Positions 26,258 through 35,788 of a stretch of DNA of 64,000 nt are shown here, one piece after another (the stretch's first letter is position 1; every line of letters begins with the position of its first letter). Location: positions 1 through 64,000 of the forward strand of contig JARKPB010000009.1 of the NCBI GenBank assembly GCA_029975475.1. Reading direction: 5' to 3'. Made by a program: the position numbers and the translations under genes. The notes under the pieces are model-generated. The model did not search any database. It had not been told where the DNA came from and saw nothing but the letters and a program-made list of their open reading frames with translations. This DNA comes from Anaerolineaceae bacterium (GTDB lineage Bacteria > Chloroflexota > Anaerolineae > Anaerolineales > Anaerolineaceae).

Positions 26258-26908
26258 TTAAGAATATTCTTCGGGGGCGAAGATAACTTCGTCTTTTCCG
26301 GTTAATTTCTGCTGGACCTTCTGCACAATCAGCGTCAAATGGCGCGGGTGAGCCACGTAATCCAGGTCGTCTGCAGGAACGGTGAGCACCGGACAAAGCG
26401 TAAAATTGCGAATCCACTCTTCGTACAACCGATTAAGCTGTTCGAGGTAAGCAGGGGTGATCGAGCGTTCGTAGTCGCGGTCGCGGCGAAGGATCCGTTT
26501 TTGCAGGGTTTCAACAGACGCGCGCAGATAGATGACCAGATCGGGCGGAGGCAGAAATTCGGTCAGAGTCTGATAAAGGGTGTGGTAGGTGCGGTAATCC
26601 CGTTCAGAGAACTCGCCCAGAACAGCCAGGTTGCGGGCAAATACTTCGGCATCTTCATAGATGCTTCGGTCTTGCACAACTGAGCCGGGGTATTTCAACA
26701 GTTGCAGATGAATTTGCAGCCGGTGAGATAAAAAGAAGATCTGGGATTGAAAGCTCCAGGCTTTCATGTCTTTGTAAAAGTCCGCCAGATACGGATTTTC
26801 TGTGACCGGTTCGTAAAACGGCTGCCAGCCAAGCTCTTCGCAAAGCAAGCGTACCAGGGTGGATTTACCCACGCCAATATTTCCGGCGATGGCAATGAAT
26901 TTTTTCAT
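26258..26908 (-). CDS. Deoxynucleoside kinase (dGK/dAK-like), copy 2
   Basis: This 216-residue relative of copy 1 has the P-loop GNIGVGKST (9-17), the E-P-V-T-E-N-P-Y-L segment, QSQIFFLSHRLQ and the family motif VVQDRSIYEDAEVFA (DRS). The LID RILRRDRDYE follows. It phosphorylates deoxyribonucleosides in the salvage pathway. It is convergent with spoVS. The two kinases flank the candidate origin and differ in the DRS motif, so they probably have different substrates, as the paired dGK and dAK of Firmicutes do. Confidence 0.9.
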   Translation of the reverse strand: MKKFIAIAGNIGVGKSTLVRLLCEELGWQPFYEPVTENPYLADFYKDMKAWSFQSQIFFLSHRLQIHLQLLKYPGSVVQDRSIYEDAEVFARNLAVLGEFSERDYRTYHTLYQTLTEFLPPPDLVIYLRASVETLQKRILRRDRDYERSITPAYLEQLNRLYEEWIRNFTLCPVLTVPADDLDYVAHPRHLTLIVQKVQQKLTGKDEVIFAPEEYS

Positions 26909-26978
26909 GGAGACCTCAAACGGCCGGGGTATACCAGAAAATTATAACATGCCGGTCGTCCGGCGGTTTTTAAAAACG

Positions 26979-27012
26979 AAAAAATCGGCGAACGAACCGC
27001 TGCCGATTTTTT
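26979..27012 (-). terminator. Terminator after the ferredoxin gene
   Basis: An 11-bp inverted repeat (AAAAAATCGGC / GCCGATTTTTT, 12-nt loop) gives a GC stem flanked by A and T runs, so it can work in both directions. It ends the ferredoxin transcript 21 bases past its stop. Confidence 0.85.
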
Positions 27013-27032
27013 CAGAACCTGAATATTTGAGG

Positions 27033-27215
27033 TTAGATCTTTTTGGGCGCGCCGACCGGGCAAACATCCGCGCAGGCGCCGCAGTCCTGGCACTTGGCAG
27101 CGTCAATCACATAGACGCCGTTGGATTCAGAAATGGCGCCCTCGGGGCATTCTGCTTCACAAGCGCCGCAAGCAATGCATTCATCGGCAGTGATGGTGTA
27201 GGTCATCTTCGTCAT
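27033..27215 (-). CDS. 2[4Fe-4S] ferredoxin
   Basis: This 60-residue electron carrier has two classic CxxCxxCxxxCP motifs, Cys13/16/19/23 and Cys42/45/48/52, each supplying ligands for a [4Fe-4S] cluster. It is the clostridial type without extra loops. It is a single-gene unit with its own terminator, and no oxidoreductase partner is adjacent. A second Met at residue 4 is an alternative start; an AGAAAGGAA site fits the first. Confidence 0.95.
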   Translation of the reverse strand: MTKMTYTITADECIACGACEAECPEGAISESNGVYVIDAAKCQDCGACADVCPVGAPKKI

Positions 27216-27321
27216 TCCTTTCTAAAAATAATTTCTCAGCCAACAGGATAGCATGCCCGGCTTCGCGCGTCAATCATGCATTCGTCACCAAATCGCACAG
27301 TAAATGTCATGTTTATCTTTC

Positions 27322-27350
27322 TGGACGATTCCTGACGGATGTGATAGAAT
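27322..27350 (+). promoter_or_regulatory. Promoter of rpsB
   Basis: TGGACG (27322-27327), a 17-bp spacer and TAGAAT (27345-27350), giving a leader of about 120 nt before rpsB. GANTC sites lie in the spacer (27327-27331) and over the -10 box (27347-27351). Confidence 0.6.
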
Positions 27351-27390
27351 CGCTGCGCTGTCCAATCAAACAGCGAACCTACTACTCACG

Positions 27391-27447
27391 CTTCCCGACT
27401 GACCAGTGCGTGCTGCCAGCGGCAGTGACTGGCCGGTAAGACGGAAG
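27391..27447 (+). promoter_or_regulatory. Structured 5' leader of rpsB-tsf
   Basis: The leader can fold into nested stems: outer CTTCC (27391-27395) with GGAAG (27443-27447), middle CCAGT (27403-27407) with ACTGG (27428-27432), and inner CTGCC (27413-27417) with GGCAG (27421-27425) around a 3-nt loop. Ribosomal protein S2 represses its own leader in other bacteria, so this may be an S2-responsive element; that link is inference. Confidence 0.5.
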
Positions 27448-27478
27448 CGGCGGAAAAACGCAAAGGAGAAAACTGAAA

Positions 27479-28351
27479 ATGTCTACTGTGATTTCCATGA
27501 AAGCCCTGTTGGAAAGCGGCGTTCACTTTGGCCACCGCACCAACAAATGGAATCCGCGCATGCGCCCGTATATTTTCACGGAGCGCAATGGTATCCACAT
27601 CATTGATTTACAACAGACGGTTAAACTGCTCAACACTGCGTACAACGTGGTGCGCGATACGGTCGCCAACGGCGGCACGGTGATGTTCGTCGGCACCAAG
27701 CGGCAGGCTCAGGAAACCATCCGCGATGAAGCCGTGCGCTGCGGTATGCCTTACGTTACCGAACGCTGGTTGGGCGGTATGATCACCAACTGGTCCACCA
27801 TTTTCCAGCGAATTCAAGAACTGGAACGGCTGGAAAAGATGCGCGACTCGGGAGAGATTACCCGCCTGACCAAGAAAGAAGGCCTTTTGATCAGCCGCGA
27901 AATTGTCCGCCTGGAAACGCGCTTAAGCGGCGTGCGCATGCTCAAGCGCACCCCGGACCTGCTGTTTGTGGTGGATGTTACCCGCGAGGCCACGGCGGTG
28001 AAAGAAGCCAATATTCGCAATATTCCCGTGATCGCGCTGGTGGATACCAACTGCGATCCTTCGGGGGTTGATTATGTCATTCCTTCCAATGACGACGCTA
28101 TCCGCGCCATCAAGCTGCTGGTTGCGAAGATTGCGGACGCGGCTCTGGAAGGCAAAGCCATGCGCAAAGAAGAAGATTTCGGTGAAGAAACCGGCGCAGG
28201 CGAAAGTGCCCCGCGCACCATTTCCCGCCCGCGCATGGATGAAGATACCGAGCTGGATGATAAAGACTTGCTGGGCGAGTCTACCCTGGCAAAAATGGCC
28301 CCGCAGGTTGATCTGGAAGAAAGCCTGGATGTTGAAGAAGACGAAGCATAA
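27479..28351 (+). CDS. rpsB: 30S ribosomal protein S2
   Basis: This 290-residue protein is recognisable from [23 protein letters not shown] at the N-terminus (two parts), the FVGTKRQAQ strand, the [17 protein letters not shown] block and the [20 protein letters not shown] segment. It is about 40-50 residues longer than the E. coli protein because of a highly acidic C-terminal tail rich in Glu and Asp. It is the first gene of the conserved rpsB-tsf-pyrH order. An AAAGGAG ribosome site precedes the ATG. Confidence 0.98.
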   Translation: MSTVISMKALLESGVHFGHRTNKWNPRMRPYIFTERNGIHIIDLQQTVKLLNTAYNVVRDTVANGGTVMFVGTKRQAQETIRDEAVRCGMPYVTERWLGGMITNWSTIFQRIQELERLEKMRDSGEITRLTKKEGLLISREIVRLETRLSGVRMLKRTPDLLFVVDVTREATAVKEANIRNIPVIALVDTNCDPSGVDYVIPSNDDAIRAIKLLVAKIADAALEGKAMRKEEDFGEETGAGESAPRTISRPRMDEDTELDDKDLLGESTLAKMAPQVDLEESLDVEEDEA

Positions 28352-28396
28352 CCCGGCAGTCTGTAATCGGGATTACACATAGAACGAGGAGCAATT

Positions 28397-29780
<1,384 letters not shown>

Positions 29781-29781
<1 letters not shown>

Positions 29782-29810
29782 AAAAATTGGGCGGCCGCAA
29801 GGCCGCCCAA
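29781..29810 (-). terminator. Terminator after surE
   Basis: TTGGGCGGCC and GGCCGCCCAA form a 10-bp stem with a 4-nt loop. On the minus strand it is followed by TTTTTT, so it terminates surE; it may also slow pyrH transcription on the plus strand. Confidence 0.85.
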
Positions 29811-29815
29811 AACGT

Positions 29816-30631
29816 TTATGAAAATCTGGCCCGCAGGGCTTTTAAGTCCACAGGCGCGGTCATGTCGAGGGTCATGGGGGTCACCGATACGCGGCGTTCA
29901 AAGATTAACTGGTAAGTGTCGGAATCTGGTTCCAGCGTTTCGCGAACGGGCGCAACGCGCGCGTTGATGTACGCGCCGGCGTCCGGGCTGGTACGCGGCT
30001 CGATGTAGGGGTTGAAATAACGCTGGCGCGAAAGGCGTGTGAAGGTCCATTGCGTTTGCGGGGTGGCGTCGTGGGGGATGTTGATGTTGAGAAAATCCAC
30101 ACCTTCCGGCAGGCTGTGCTGCAGCAGCATTTCCGCGAAAATACGTGTGAAATGCGCGGCTGCTGGAAAGTTGAAGTGGCTGGAATACGAAGTGAAGTCC
30201 TCGGTAACATTGGGCAGGTGCAGCGAGACCGCCATGGAGGGGACGCCCAGTGCCGCGCCTTCCATGGCGGCGCCAACTGTGCCGCTGGAGGTGATATCGC
30301 AGCTAACATTCTCGCCGTAGTTAATGCCAGACACAATCAGGTCGGGTTTTTGCGGCATCACTTCCAGCACGGCGTGGATGACCACCTGTGTGGGCGTGCC
30401 GCCAATCGCGTAAACCGGCCATTCCTGACCGTTGATACTCAACGTTCGTTTCTCAATTTTGCCGTCAGAGGAGAGAGGAATGCTGCGCCCGGCGCCTGAA
30501 GATTGCTCGCGCGGGGCAGCCACGGTAACGTACCCCAGAGCGGATAATGCTTCGGCGGCCGCCCACAGACCGGGCGATTGAATCCCGTCGTCGTTGGTCA
30601 GCAGGATCTGGTATCGTTGAGGTGTATTCAT
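29816..30631 (-). CDS. surE: 5'-nucleotidase SurE
   Basis: This 271-residue phosphatase hydrolyses nucleoside 5'- and 3'-monophosphates. It has the metal-binding LLTNDDG motif (D14, D15), the SGAGRSI segment, SGINYGENVSCDITSSGTVGAAMEGA (in two parts) and NINIP. Length is normal for the family. It is a stand-alone gene convergent with pyrH; the usual pcm or nlpD partners are absent. Confidence 0.95.
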   Translation of the reverse strand: MNTPQRYQILLTNDDGIQSPGLWAAAEALSALGYVTVAAPREQSSGAGRSIPLSSDGKIEKRTLSINGQEWPVYAIGGTPTQVVIHAVLEVMPQKPDLIVSGINYGENVSCDITSSGTVGAAMEGAALGVPSMAVSLHLPNVTEDFTSYSSHFNFPAAAHFTRIFAEMLLQHSLPEGVDFLNINIPHDATPQTQWTFTRLSRQRYFNPYIEPRTSPDAGAYINARVAPVRETLEPDSDTYQLIFERRVSVTPMTLDMTAPVDLKALRARFS

Positions 30632-30869
30632 AGGAAAAAAACCACAGATTGATTTGATCGGCCAAATGATAACACATTCTGGGGGAATGGCGGCGCAGCC
30701 GCGGGTTTGACATCCAGGGATTATCGCGACCAGGTTCGCCGCCGGAGGGGCACGGGGCTGGCTACATCAAATCTTAATCAAAAATTCACCCGGTATACGC
30801 ATCCGTCCAATAACATGGGGCAGTTGAACCATATTATTTACAGATCCGCGGTATGGAGAGGAGCCCAAG

Positions 30870-31715
30870 ATGGTGAAAAGTTGGTTACAAAAATTTACCC
30901 GGCGTAAGATCTGGATCCGCAGGCTGATTCAGGCGTTTTTCTTTGTGCTGATTGCCCTGATCGCGGTGAACCACACCCTGGCTGAGTCAGGCGGCGGACT
31001 TCCCCTGCTGTCAAGCGCCTCGCTGCACGCGCTGTGCCCCTTTGGCGGGGTGGTGACCATATATCAATACGCCACAACCGGAACCTTTGTGCAGAAGATC
31101 CACGAATCATCCTTTATCCTGATGATCCTGGGGTTGCTGCTGGCGGTGCTGTTTGGGCCGGTGTTCTGCGGCTGGGTGTGTCCCTTCGGCACTTTTCAGG
31201 AATGGCTGGCAGGGATCGGCCGCAAGCTGTTCGGCAAACGGCGCTTTAATCGTTTGATCCCGGAGAAAGTTGACCGCGTCCTGCGTTATGCGCGTTACCT
31301 GGTGCTGGCCTGGGTGCTGTACATGACCGCGGCTTCAGCCACCTTGATTTTCGCCGAATATGACCCGTACTTTGCCCTGTTCAATTTCTGGTCGGATGAA
31401 GTCGCCGTGGGCGGTTTGATCGTTCTGGGAGTGGTCATCGCCGCGTCCCTGGTCATCGAGCGTCCGTGGTGTAAGTACGCCTGCCCGTACGGCGCGGTGC
31501 TGGGTATTACCAACCTGTTCCGGGTGTTCCAGCTGCGCCGGCGCGAAGCCACCTGCAAATTAGACGGCGCCTGCGACATCCACTGCCCGATGAACATCAA
31601 AGTCAGCGAAAAGAAAGTGATCCGCGATCACCAGTGCATCAGCTGTATGGAATGCACCTCGGAAGCGCGCTGCCCGGCAGCCGCGACCGTCGAATTTGTA
31701 GCCGGAGGGCGATAG
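30870..31715 (+). CDS. NapH-like 4Fe-4S membrane protein
   Basis: This 281-residue protein has about five transmembrane helices with two cytoplasmic-type CxxxCP motifs between them (Cys100/Cys104 in CGWVCPFG, Cys201/Cys205 in CKYACPYG). A C-terminal soluble tail holds iron-sulfur cysteines: Cys229, 235, 239 and Cys256, 259, 262, 268. Relatives are NapH, NosR and MauN, which carry electrons from quinol or ferredoxin across the membrane. The spacing of the C-terminal clusters is irregular (three cysteines, then a CxxCxxCx5CP), so only one may be a full cluster. It is translationally close to the next gene (2-bp gap). Confidence 0.82.
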   Translation: MVKSWLQKFTRRKIWIRRLIQAFFFVLIALIAVNHTLAESGGGLPLLSSASLHALCPFGGVVTIYQYATTGTFVQKIHESSFILMILGLLLAVLFGPVFCGWVCPFGTFQEWLAGIGRKLFGKRRFNRLIPEKVDRVLRYARYLVLAWVLYMTAASATLIFAEYDPYFALFNFWSDEVAVGGLIVLGVVIAASLVIERPWCKYACPYGAVLGITNLFRVFQLRRREATCKLDGACDIHCPMNIKVSEKKVIRDHQCISCMECTSEARCPAAATVEFVAGGR

Positions 31716-31717
31716 AC

Positions 31718-32482
31718 ATGAAAATGACATCCAAATCCATGGCGGCTGTCATCCTGGTCATCCTGTTTGGCGGTATCGCCGTCACCACCGCTCTGGGCTG
31801 GTGGGCGACCGAAACGACCAAAGAACCGGCCAGGTTCAGCGAGGGCGAGGCAGCCGGCGAATACAACCCGCTGGACATCCGCGGCTCATATACTTTTGGC
31901 GATATCAGCCGCCTGTTTGAAATTCCCATCGAAGACCTGGCTCAGGCTTTTCAGGTGCCGCAGGGGGTTGATCCGGCCAGTTTCCAGGTGAAAAATCTGG
32001 AGGATCAATTTGCAGCCTACGCTGGCGATCTGGGCACCAGTTCGGTGCGCCTGTTTACCGCGTTTTACACCGGCCTGCCCTATGATCTGACGCTTGAGGA
32101 AGTTTACCTGCCGGACAGCGCGGCGGCGGTTCTGCTGGCAAAAGCGCCGCTCAATGAGGAACAGAAAGCCTACCTGGCTGCCCACACCGTCATAACCAGC
32201 GAAGTCAGCACTCCGCCAGCAGCTGAAACCGTTGCAGCAAGCACCCCCGCGCCCGCAGCCACTGAAACTCACACTGTGGAAGAAGGCAAAGTGGCAGGAA
32301 AGACCACCTTCCAGGACCTGTTGGACTGGGGAGTGCCGAAAGAGGTGATCGAGCAGATCATGGGCGGCATGCCGCCCACGACCTCCACGCTGGTAAAAGA
32401 TTACTGCACGCTCAAGGGGCTTTCATTTTCGGAGATCAAATTGCTCTTGCAGGCTGAAGTGGACAAGGCGCTAAAGAAATAG
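31718..32482 (+). CDS. Membrane-anchored protein with duplicated helical module, partner of the NapH-like protein
   Basis: This 254-residue protein has one N-terminal membrane anchor (10-29) and an extracytoplasmic remainder. Two related modules are visible: SYTFGDISRLFEIPIEDLAQAF (58-79) and KTTFQDLLDWGVPKEVIEQIM (195-215), separated by a linker rich in Ala, Thr and Pro (165-190). Each begins T-F-x-D and has an I-P-x-E or V-P-x-E helix. The start at 31718 was chosen because a GGAGGG site lies upstream; earlier in-frame codons overlap the previous gene. Function unknown; the tight spacing suggests that it works with the Fe-S protein. Confidence 0.7.
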   Translation: MKMTSKSMAAVILVILFGGIAVTTALGWWATETTKEPARFSEGEAAGEYNPLDIRGSYTFGDISRLFEIPIEDLAQAFQVPQGVDPASFQVKNLEDQFAAYAGDLGTSSVRLFTAFYTGLPYDLTLEEVYLPDSAAAVLLAKAPLNEEQKAYLAAHTVITSEVSTPPAAETVAASTPAPAATETHTVEEGKVAGKTTFQDLLDWGVPKEVIEQIMGGMPPTTSTLVKDYCTLKGLSFSEIKLLLQAEVDKALKK

Positions 32483-32504
32483 GCACTCGCAGGCACTCGA
32501 GCGG

Positions 32505-32543
32505 ATGGTTCCAGAAACCGCAGTTTCTGGAACCATTTTTTTA
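32505..32543 (+). terminator. Rho-independent terminator of the Fe-S membrane protein operon
   Basis: A perfect 14-bp stem (ATGGTTCCAGAAAC and its complement, CGCA loop) is followed by seven U residues. Confidence 0.95.
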
Positions 32544-32662
32544 ACCACTAAAGGCGGCAGCGGGGCTTATACCGCGCAGAAAATGCTGCAGAATGAAACG
32601 CGGTATCCGCTGCGCGCGGGCGAAAATCAACCGCGTCTCCCGGTGGGAACCGCTGGTCTTAA

Positions 32663-32691
32663 TAAAAAAACAACCCGGTGATGCGGGTTGT
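32663..32691 (-). terminator. Terminator of tRNA-Arg
   Basis: On the minus strand CAACCCG and CGGGTTG pair around a 6-nt loop and are followed by seven U residues, immediately after the CCA end of the tRNA. Confidence 0.9.
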
Positions 32692-32695
32692 TTCG

Positions 32696-32772
32696 TGGTG
32701 CCCTCGGCAGAATTCGAATCTGCAACCTTTTGCTCCGCAAGCAAACGCTCTGTCCAATTGCGCTACGAGGGC
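32696..32772 (-). tRNA. tRNA-Arg (anticodon GCG)
   Basis: A 77-nt cloverleaf on the minus strand has acceptor GCCCTCG/CGAGGGC, D arm GCGC...GAGC (one mismatch), anticodon stem TTTGC/GCAAA with loop TTGCGGA, T arm GCAGA/TCTGC with TTCGAAT, discriminator A and encoded CCA. The anticodon GCG reads CGC (Arg). Most bacteria use an ACG anticodon edited to inosine for this box, so GCG is unusual. It has its own promoter and terminator. Confidence 0.92.
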
Positions 32773-32787
32773 CTGTTAAGCGATCTA

Positions 32788-32816
32788 TTTATACCGCGAG
32801 CCGGGCGAATCGTCAA
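32788..32816 (-). promoter_or_regulatory. Promoter of tRNA-Arg
   Basis: TTGACG (32816-32811), a 17-bp spacer and TATAAA (32793-32788) on the minus strand, 15 bases before the mature 5' end. Confidence 0.85.
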
Positions 32817-32854
32817 GGACTCACCCGGCCTGTTCAACAGGAAGATTGGAAAAC

Positions 32855-34162
32855 TTACGGCAAAATCGGGTAAGTGCTGCCGCCGTAGGGGAAGTACAGC
32901 ACCGAGGCATCCTTTGGCATCCGCGCTGCCGCCCGCTGCAGCCCTGCCTGAGGTGAATCAACAAAGGTGACGAAGGGCAGGCGCGGGTGGATCTCGGCGG
33001 GAATGGTCGGGGCGTAGAGCAGCAGGTCCGCGGTGCGCATGGCCTGCAGGGCAAAATACAGGAAGAACTTGTCCTCCTCGCCCATGCCCTTCAGCTTGAG
33101 TCTGGCGATGTTGGGCAGTAAAAGCGGCGCGAGCAGGCGCAGCCCGGTTCGGCCGACCGGCAGCTTTTTATTGGCAAGGCCAAAGACGCCCACACCTTCC
33201 TCAGCGCGGATCAAAGTCAGGATCGTGCCGCCGGGGCGCACCGCGCGGGTAATGTTCGCCAGGGCTTTGACCCCCTGGCGCAGGTCCTGGTCCATCGGGT
33301 GGGAAGCGGTGATGACCACATCAGCCTGGCGCGGCACCCTGACGCCGAAGATAGAGGCGCTGATTTCCACCCCGGCGCGGTGAGCCTGGATTGGGTCGCC
33401 GCTGACGATGCGCACAATCTGAGCGCTGCTGTTGAGCACGGCGTTGATGATGAAGACCTTGCCGCGCAGCATACTGCCGGCCTCTTCCAGGTCAAGGCGC
33501 ATCGGGTTGCGGTCAATGGGCTGCCCGACCATGTTGAAGGTATCCGGCTGGCAGTTCAGGCCGTGGTTGTGAGCGATGGTGGCGCGCCCGGCCACGCCGG
33601 GGAAGAGATTTTTATACCCGCCGCCAAACGAAGCGATGATATGCGGTTCGATGCAGCCGATGGAAATGATCAGATCCGCCTCGGCCACCGTGCGGTTGAC
33701 CCACACCGGGGTGCCGCGGGTGGTTGTGCCCAGGAAGGACATCTTTTGCGGGTCGTCGCAGTCAGGGTTTTCCCACTTCATGCCGGCCAGGGCAGCGCCA
33801 GCGCGCTGGCGCACCTCGTCCTCTGGCATGGGGCGGTGCACTCCCAGGGCGGTCACCAGGGTGATTTGGGCAGTCTTTGCCCCGCCGCGCTCCAGCTCTT
33901 CGAGCACAGCCGGCAGGATCTGGCTGACCGGGGTGGGCCGGCTGCCGTCGTCGATGATCAGGGCAATTTTACTCTCCGGTCGAACCAGCTGAGAAAGGCG
34001 GGCGCAGCTCACCGGCGACTGCAGGCTGCGGGCAGCCTCGGCGGCTGGACTTTCCACGCCGGGCAAAGGAGATGGCTCCATACTGCCCAGGTAGTTCCAG
34101 GACGGCGGCAGGCTCAATTCGATCACTTGATCCCCCCAGGGAATGGTCAGGGCGGCGGACAT
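32855..34162 (-). CDS. LarA-like (DUF2088) nickel-pincer racemase family protein
   Basis: This 435-residue protein resembles lactate racemase LarA. It has the IIDDGSRPTP motif (about 89-98), the TALGVHRPM histidine loop (about 124-132), and a second conserved histidine region HNHGL after SFGGGYKNLFPGVAG. LarA uses a nickel-pincer nucleotide made by LarB, LarC and LarE; none is in the window, and many homologues act on other 2-hydroxy acids. The start has a GGAGGAAA site. The gene has a candidate promoter and a 5'-terminal hairpin in its leader. Confidence 0.82.
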   Translation of the reverse strand: MSAALTIPWGDQVIELSLPPSWNYLGSMEPSPLPGVESPAAEAARSLQSPVSCARLSQLVRPESKIALIIDDGSRPTPVSQILPAVLEELERGGAKTAQITLVTALGVHRPMPEDEVRQRAGAALAGMKWENPDCDDPQKMSFLGTTTRGTPVWVNRTVAEADLIISIGCIEPHIIASFGGGYKNLFPGVAGRATIAHNHGLNCQPDTFNMVGQPIDRNPMRLDLEEAGSMLRGKVFIINAVLNSSAQIVRIVSGDPIQAHRAGVEISASIFGVRVPRQADVVITASHPMDQDLRQGVKALANITRAVRPGGTILTLIRAEEGVGVFGLANKKLPVGRTGLRLLAPLLLPNIARLKLKGMGEEDKFFLYFALQAMRTADLLLYAPTIPAEIHPRLPFVTFVDSPQAGLQRAAARMPKDASVLYFPYGGSTYPILP

Positions 34163-34723
34163 GGCGGCAGTTTCCTCCGGAAAAAAGAATGACTGCCATT
34201 CATGTTAATCAGATTGGCAAAAAATACAACCGGAAAACGGGGGGATTTAAAGGGCGAATGCCTGGGTGAGGGGGGCACCCAAGCATTCGACCTTATTATA
34301 ATACAAGGCCAGATTAAATGGCAAATTAAATTTCAATAAAATTAGATTAGAGTTTGTTAATTGTAATATTGAACCGGCTCGTATTTAAAAAGCCGTTCGA
34401 TCTATAAACATGCGCGATTCTTTTATGAATATCCCGGAAAATCCTGTCTCACGGTTCGCAGTTTTACCGGAATTTCCGTAACGGGCGCTGAACCCGCCGG
34501 CGGCAGATATTTGTAATTAATAAGCTTTCTGCCGCTCTGGTTCACCGAGAGTTTTCCTGGCAGAATGTCAGTGAGTTCAGCATCAATTTCTAACCGCGAT
34601 CGGACCGGGAAATGCTAAAATTCAGCAGGCACTCCGATTTGTGTCTGCCAAAGCGCTTCCCCCTCTTTCACACCAGACAGCGATGAAGCGCATTGCTTCG
34701 ATCATTTGGTAAAGGCGGTTTTC
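34163..34723. other. Gene-free intergenic region between larA-like and membrane protein genes
   Basis: No convincing coding frame is seen on either strand. The left part carries the larA-like promoter and leader. The centre (about 34310-34420) is AT-rich and shows no repeat or tRNA. No clear promoter is recognised for the plus-strand gene at 34724. Confidence 0.5.
34256..34324 (-). promoter_or_regulatory. Promoter and 5'-terminal leader hairpin of the larA-like gene
   Basis: TTGCCA (34324-34319), an 18-bp spacer and TATAAT (34300-34295) predict a start near 34288. The transcript would begin exactly with a 13-bp stem (GAATGCTTGGGTG, one G-U pair, 7-nt loop) spanning 34288-34256, about 93 nt before the coding region. 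Confidence 0.5.
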
Positions 34724-35596
34724 ATGGAAAAGCGCGCGTTTCAATTTGGTGTTCTGGGGGGCATCCTCGGAGTGGCGGCCGGGGCTGTCGAGTTGAGTAT
34801 TGGGACAAGGATCCTGCCGTGGATCGGCAATAAAGAAAGCCCAGTTGTGCTGGGACTGGTTACCATGGTTCTGAGCGGTGTTGCTTTGGTCTCAATCATT
34901 TCGGTCAGAAAGAAATCGTCCTTATCCAACGACCGCAGGCTGGCGATATTTCTGGGCGTGCTATTGCCGGCGGTTATTTGTTTTACAACCGTAGGGCGCC
35001 TCTGGTACCTGCCAGGGCCGCTCCTGCTGGCCGCATCAATCCTGCTGGCAGATGCCTTCTGGATTCGCCCTTCCAGAGAAAATCCCCGACCGCAGGTGTC
35101 AAGAAATCTTCAAATTCAATCATATATTGGCATAGTTGGCAGTCTGCTGATCCTCTTTACAGTCGGCCTGGCTTTTTTTCTCAGCGCTTTTGGATTATTC
35201 CTAGGAAATGTTTTTATGGGCGCAAATCGTTATCAAATTCTGGTATTGCCAATGGATATCGTTCGCCTGGCCAACCTGTCTGCGGATGCGAGTTTGATAG
35301 GGGAATTCGAGGTAAGCGTCGTCATGTATGTTTATGTCTGTCTGCTGGCAGGCGCCTCGATCACTTTCATCTCGAGCCTGGCTGGCTCTCGCATCTTCAG
35401 GATCACCGGCGGTCTGATCGTCCTGGCAGGGTTGATTTTCTTCCTGGTCGCAGTGCCCGGAGAATTCACCCGGATAGGCCTGCCGGCTCGAAATATCCTG
35501 GATATGATCGGGTCGCTGGGGATGGGCTGGTTTATCCCCCTGTCTGGCGCGGTTTTCATCCTGCTCGCGGATTTGTTTAAAACTCGTCCCCGGTAG
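34724..35596 (+). CDS. Polytopic membrane protein of unknown function
   Basis: This 290-residue protein has about eight hydrophobic segments of 18-22 residues, short loops and no recognisable catalytic motif. The N-terminus (FGVLGGILGVAAGAVELSIG) is glycine-rich. The ATG at 34724 has an AAAGGCGG-like site upstream; a TTG six codons earlier is the alternative. No neighbour gives a functional clue. Base use is less GC-rich than flanking genes, which might indicate weaker expression or transfer, but this is an impression, not a measurement. Confidence 0.6.
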   Translation: MEKRAFQFGVLGGILGVAAGAVELSIGTRILPWIGNKESPVVLGLVTMVLSGVALVSIISVRKKSSLSNDRRLAIFLGVLLPAVICFTTVGRLWYLPGPLLLAASILLADAFWIRPSRENPRPQVSRNLQIQSYIGIVGSLLILFTVGLAFFLSAFGLFLGNVFMGANRYQILVLPMDIVRLANLSADASLIGEFEVSVVMYVYVCLLAGASITFISSLAGSRIFRITGGLIVLAGLIFFLVAVPGEFTRIGLPARNILDMIGSLGMGWFIPLSGAVFILLADLFKTRPR

Positions 35597-35788
35597 GAAA
35601 AACTGGAGAGCGTAAAAATTGAGACACTTTTCTCACAACAAGAGGAATCACCTCTTCCGCATCCATCGGTGAAAATCAGCGCCGGGAAAAGCCTGGAAAT
35701 TTATCATTTCTAAATAAGTATTTGTTATCCTATCTTTATCACGGCGGAGGATAAGAAGGTTTCCCCGCTGTAGACATGGAGGTAACAG

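Noticed and set aside
33299-34192. Plus-strand open frame of 297 codons
   Set aside because: Antisense to the LarA-like gene; composition typical of a shadow frame.
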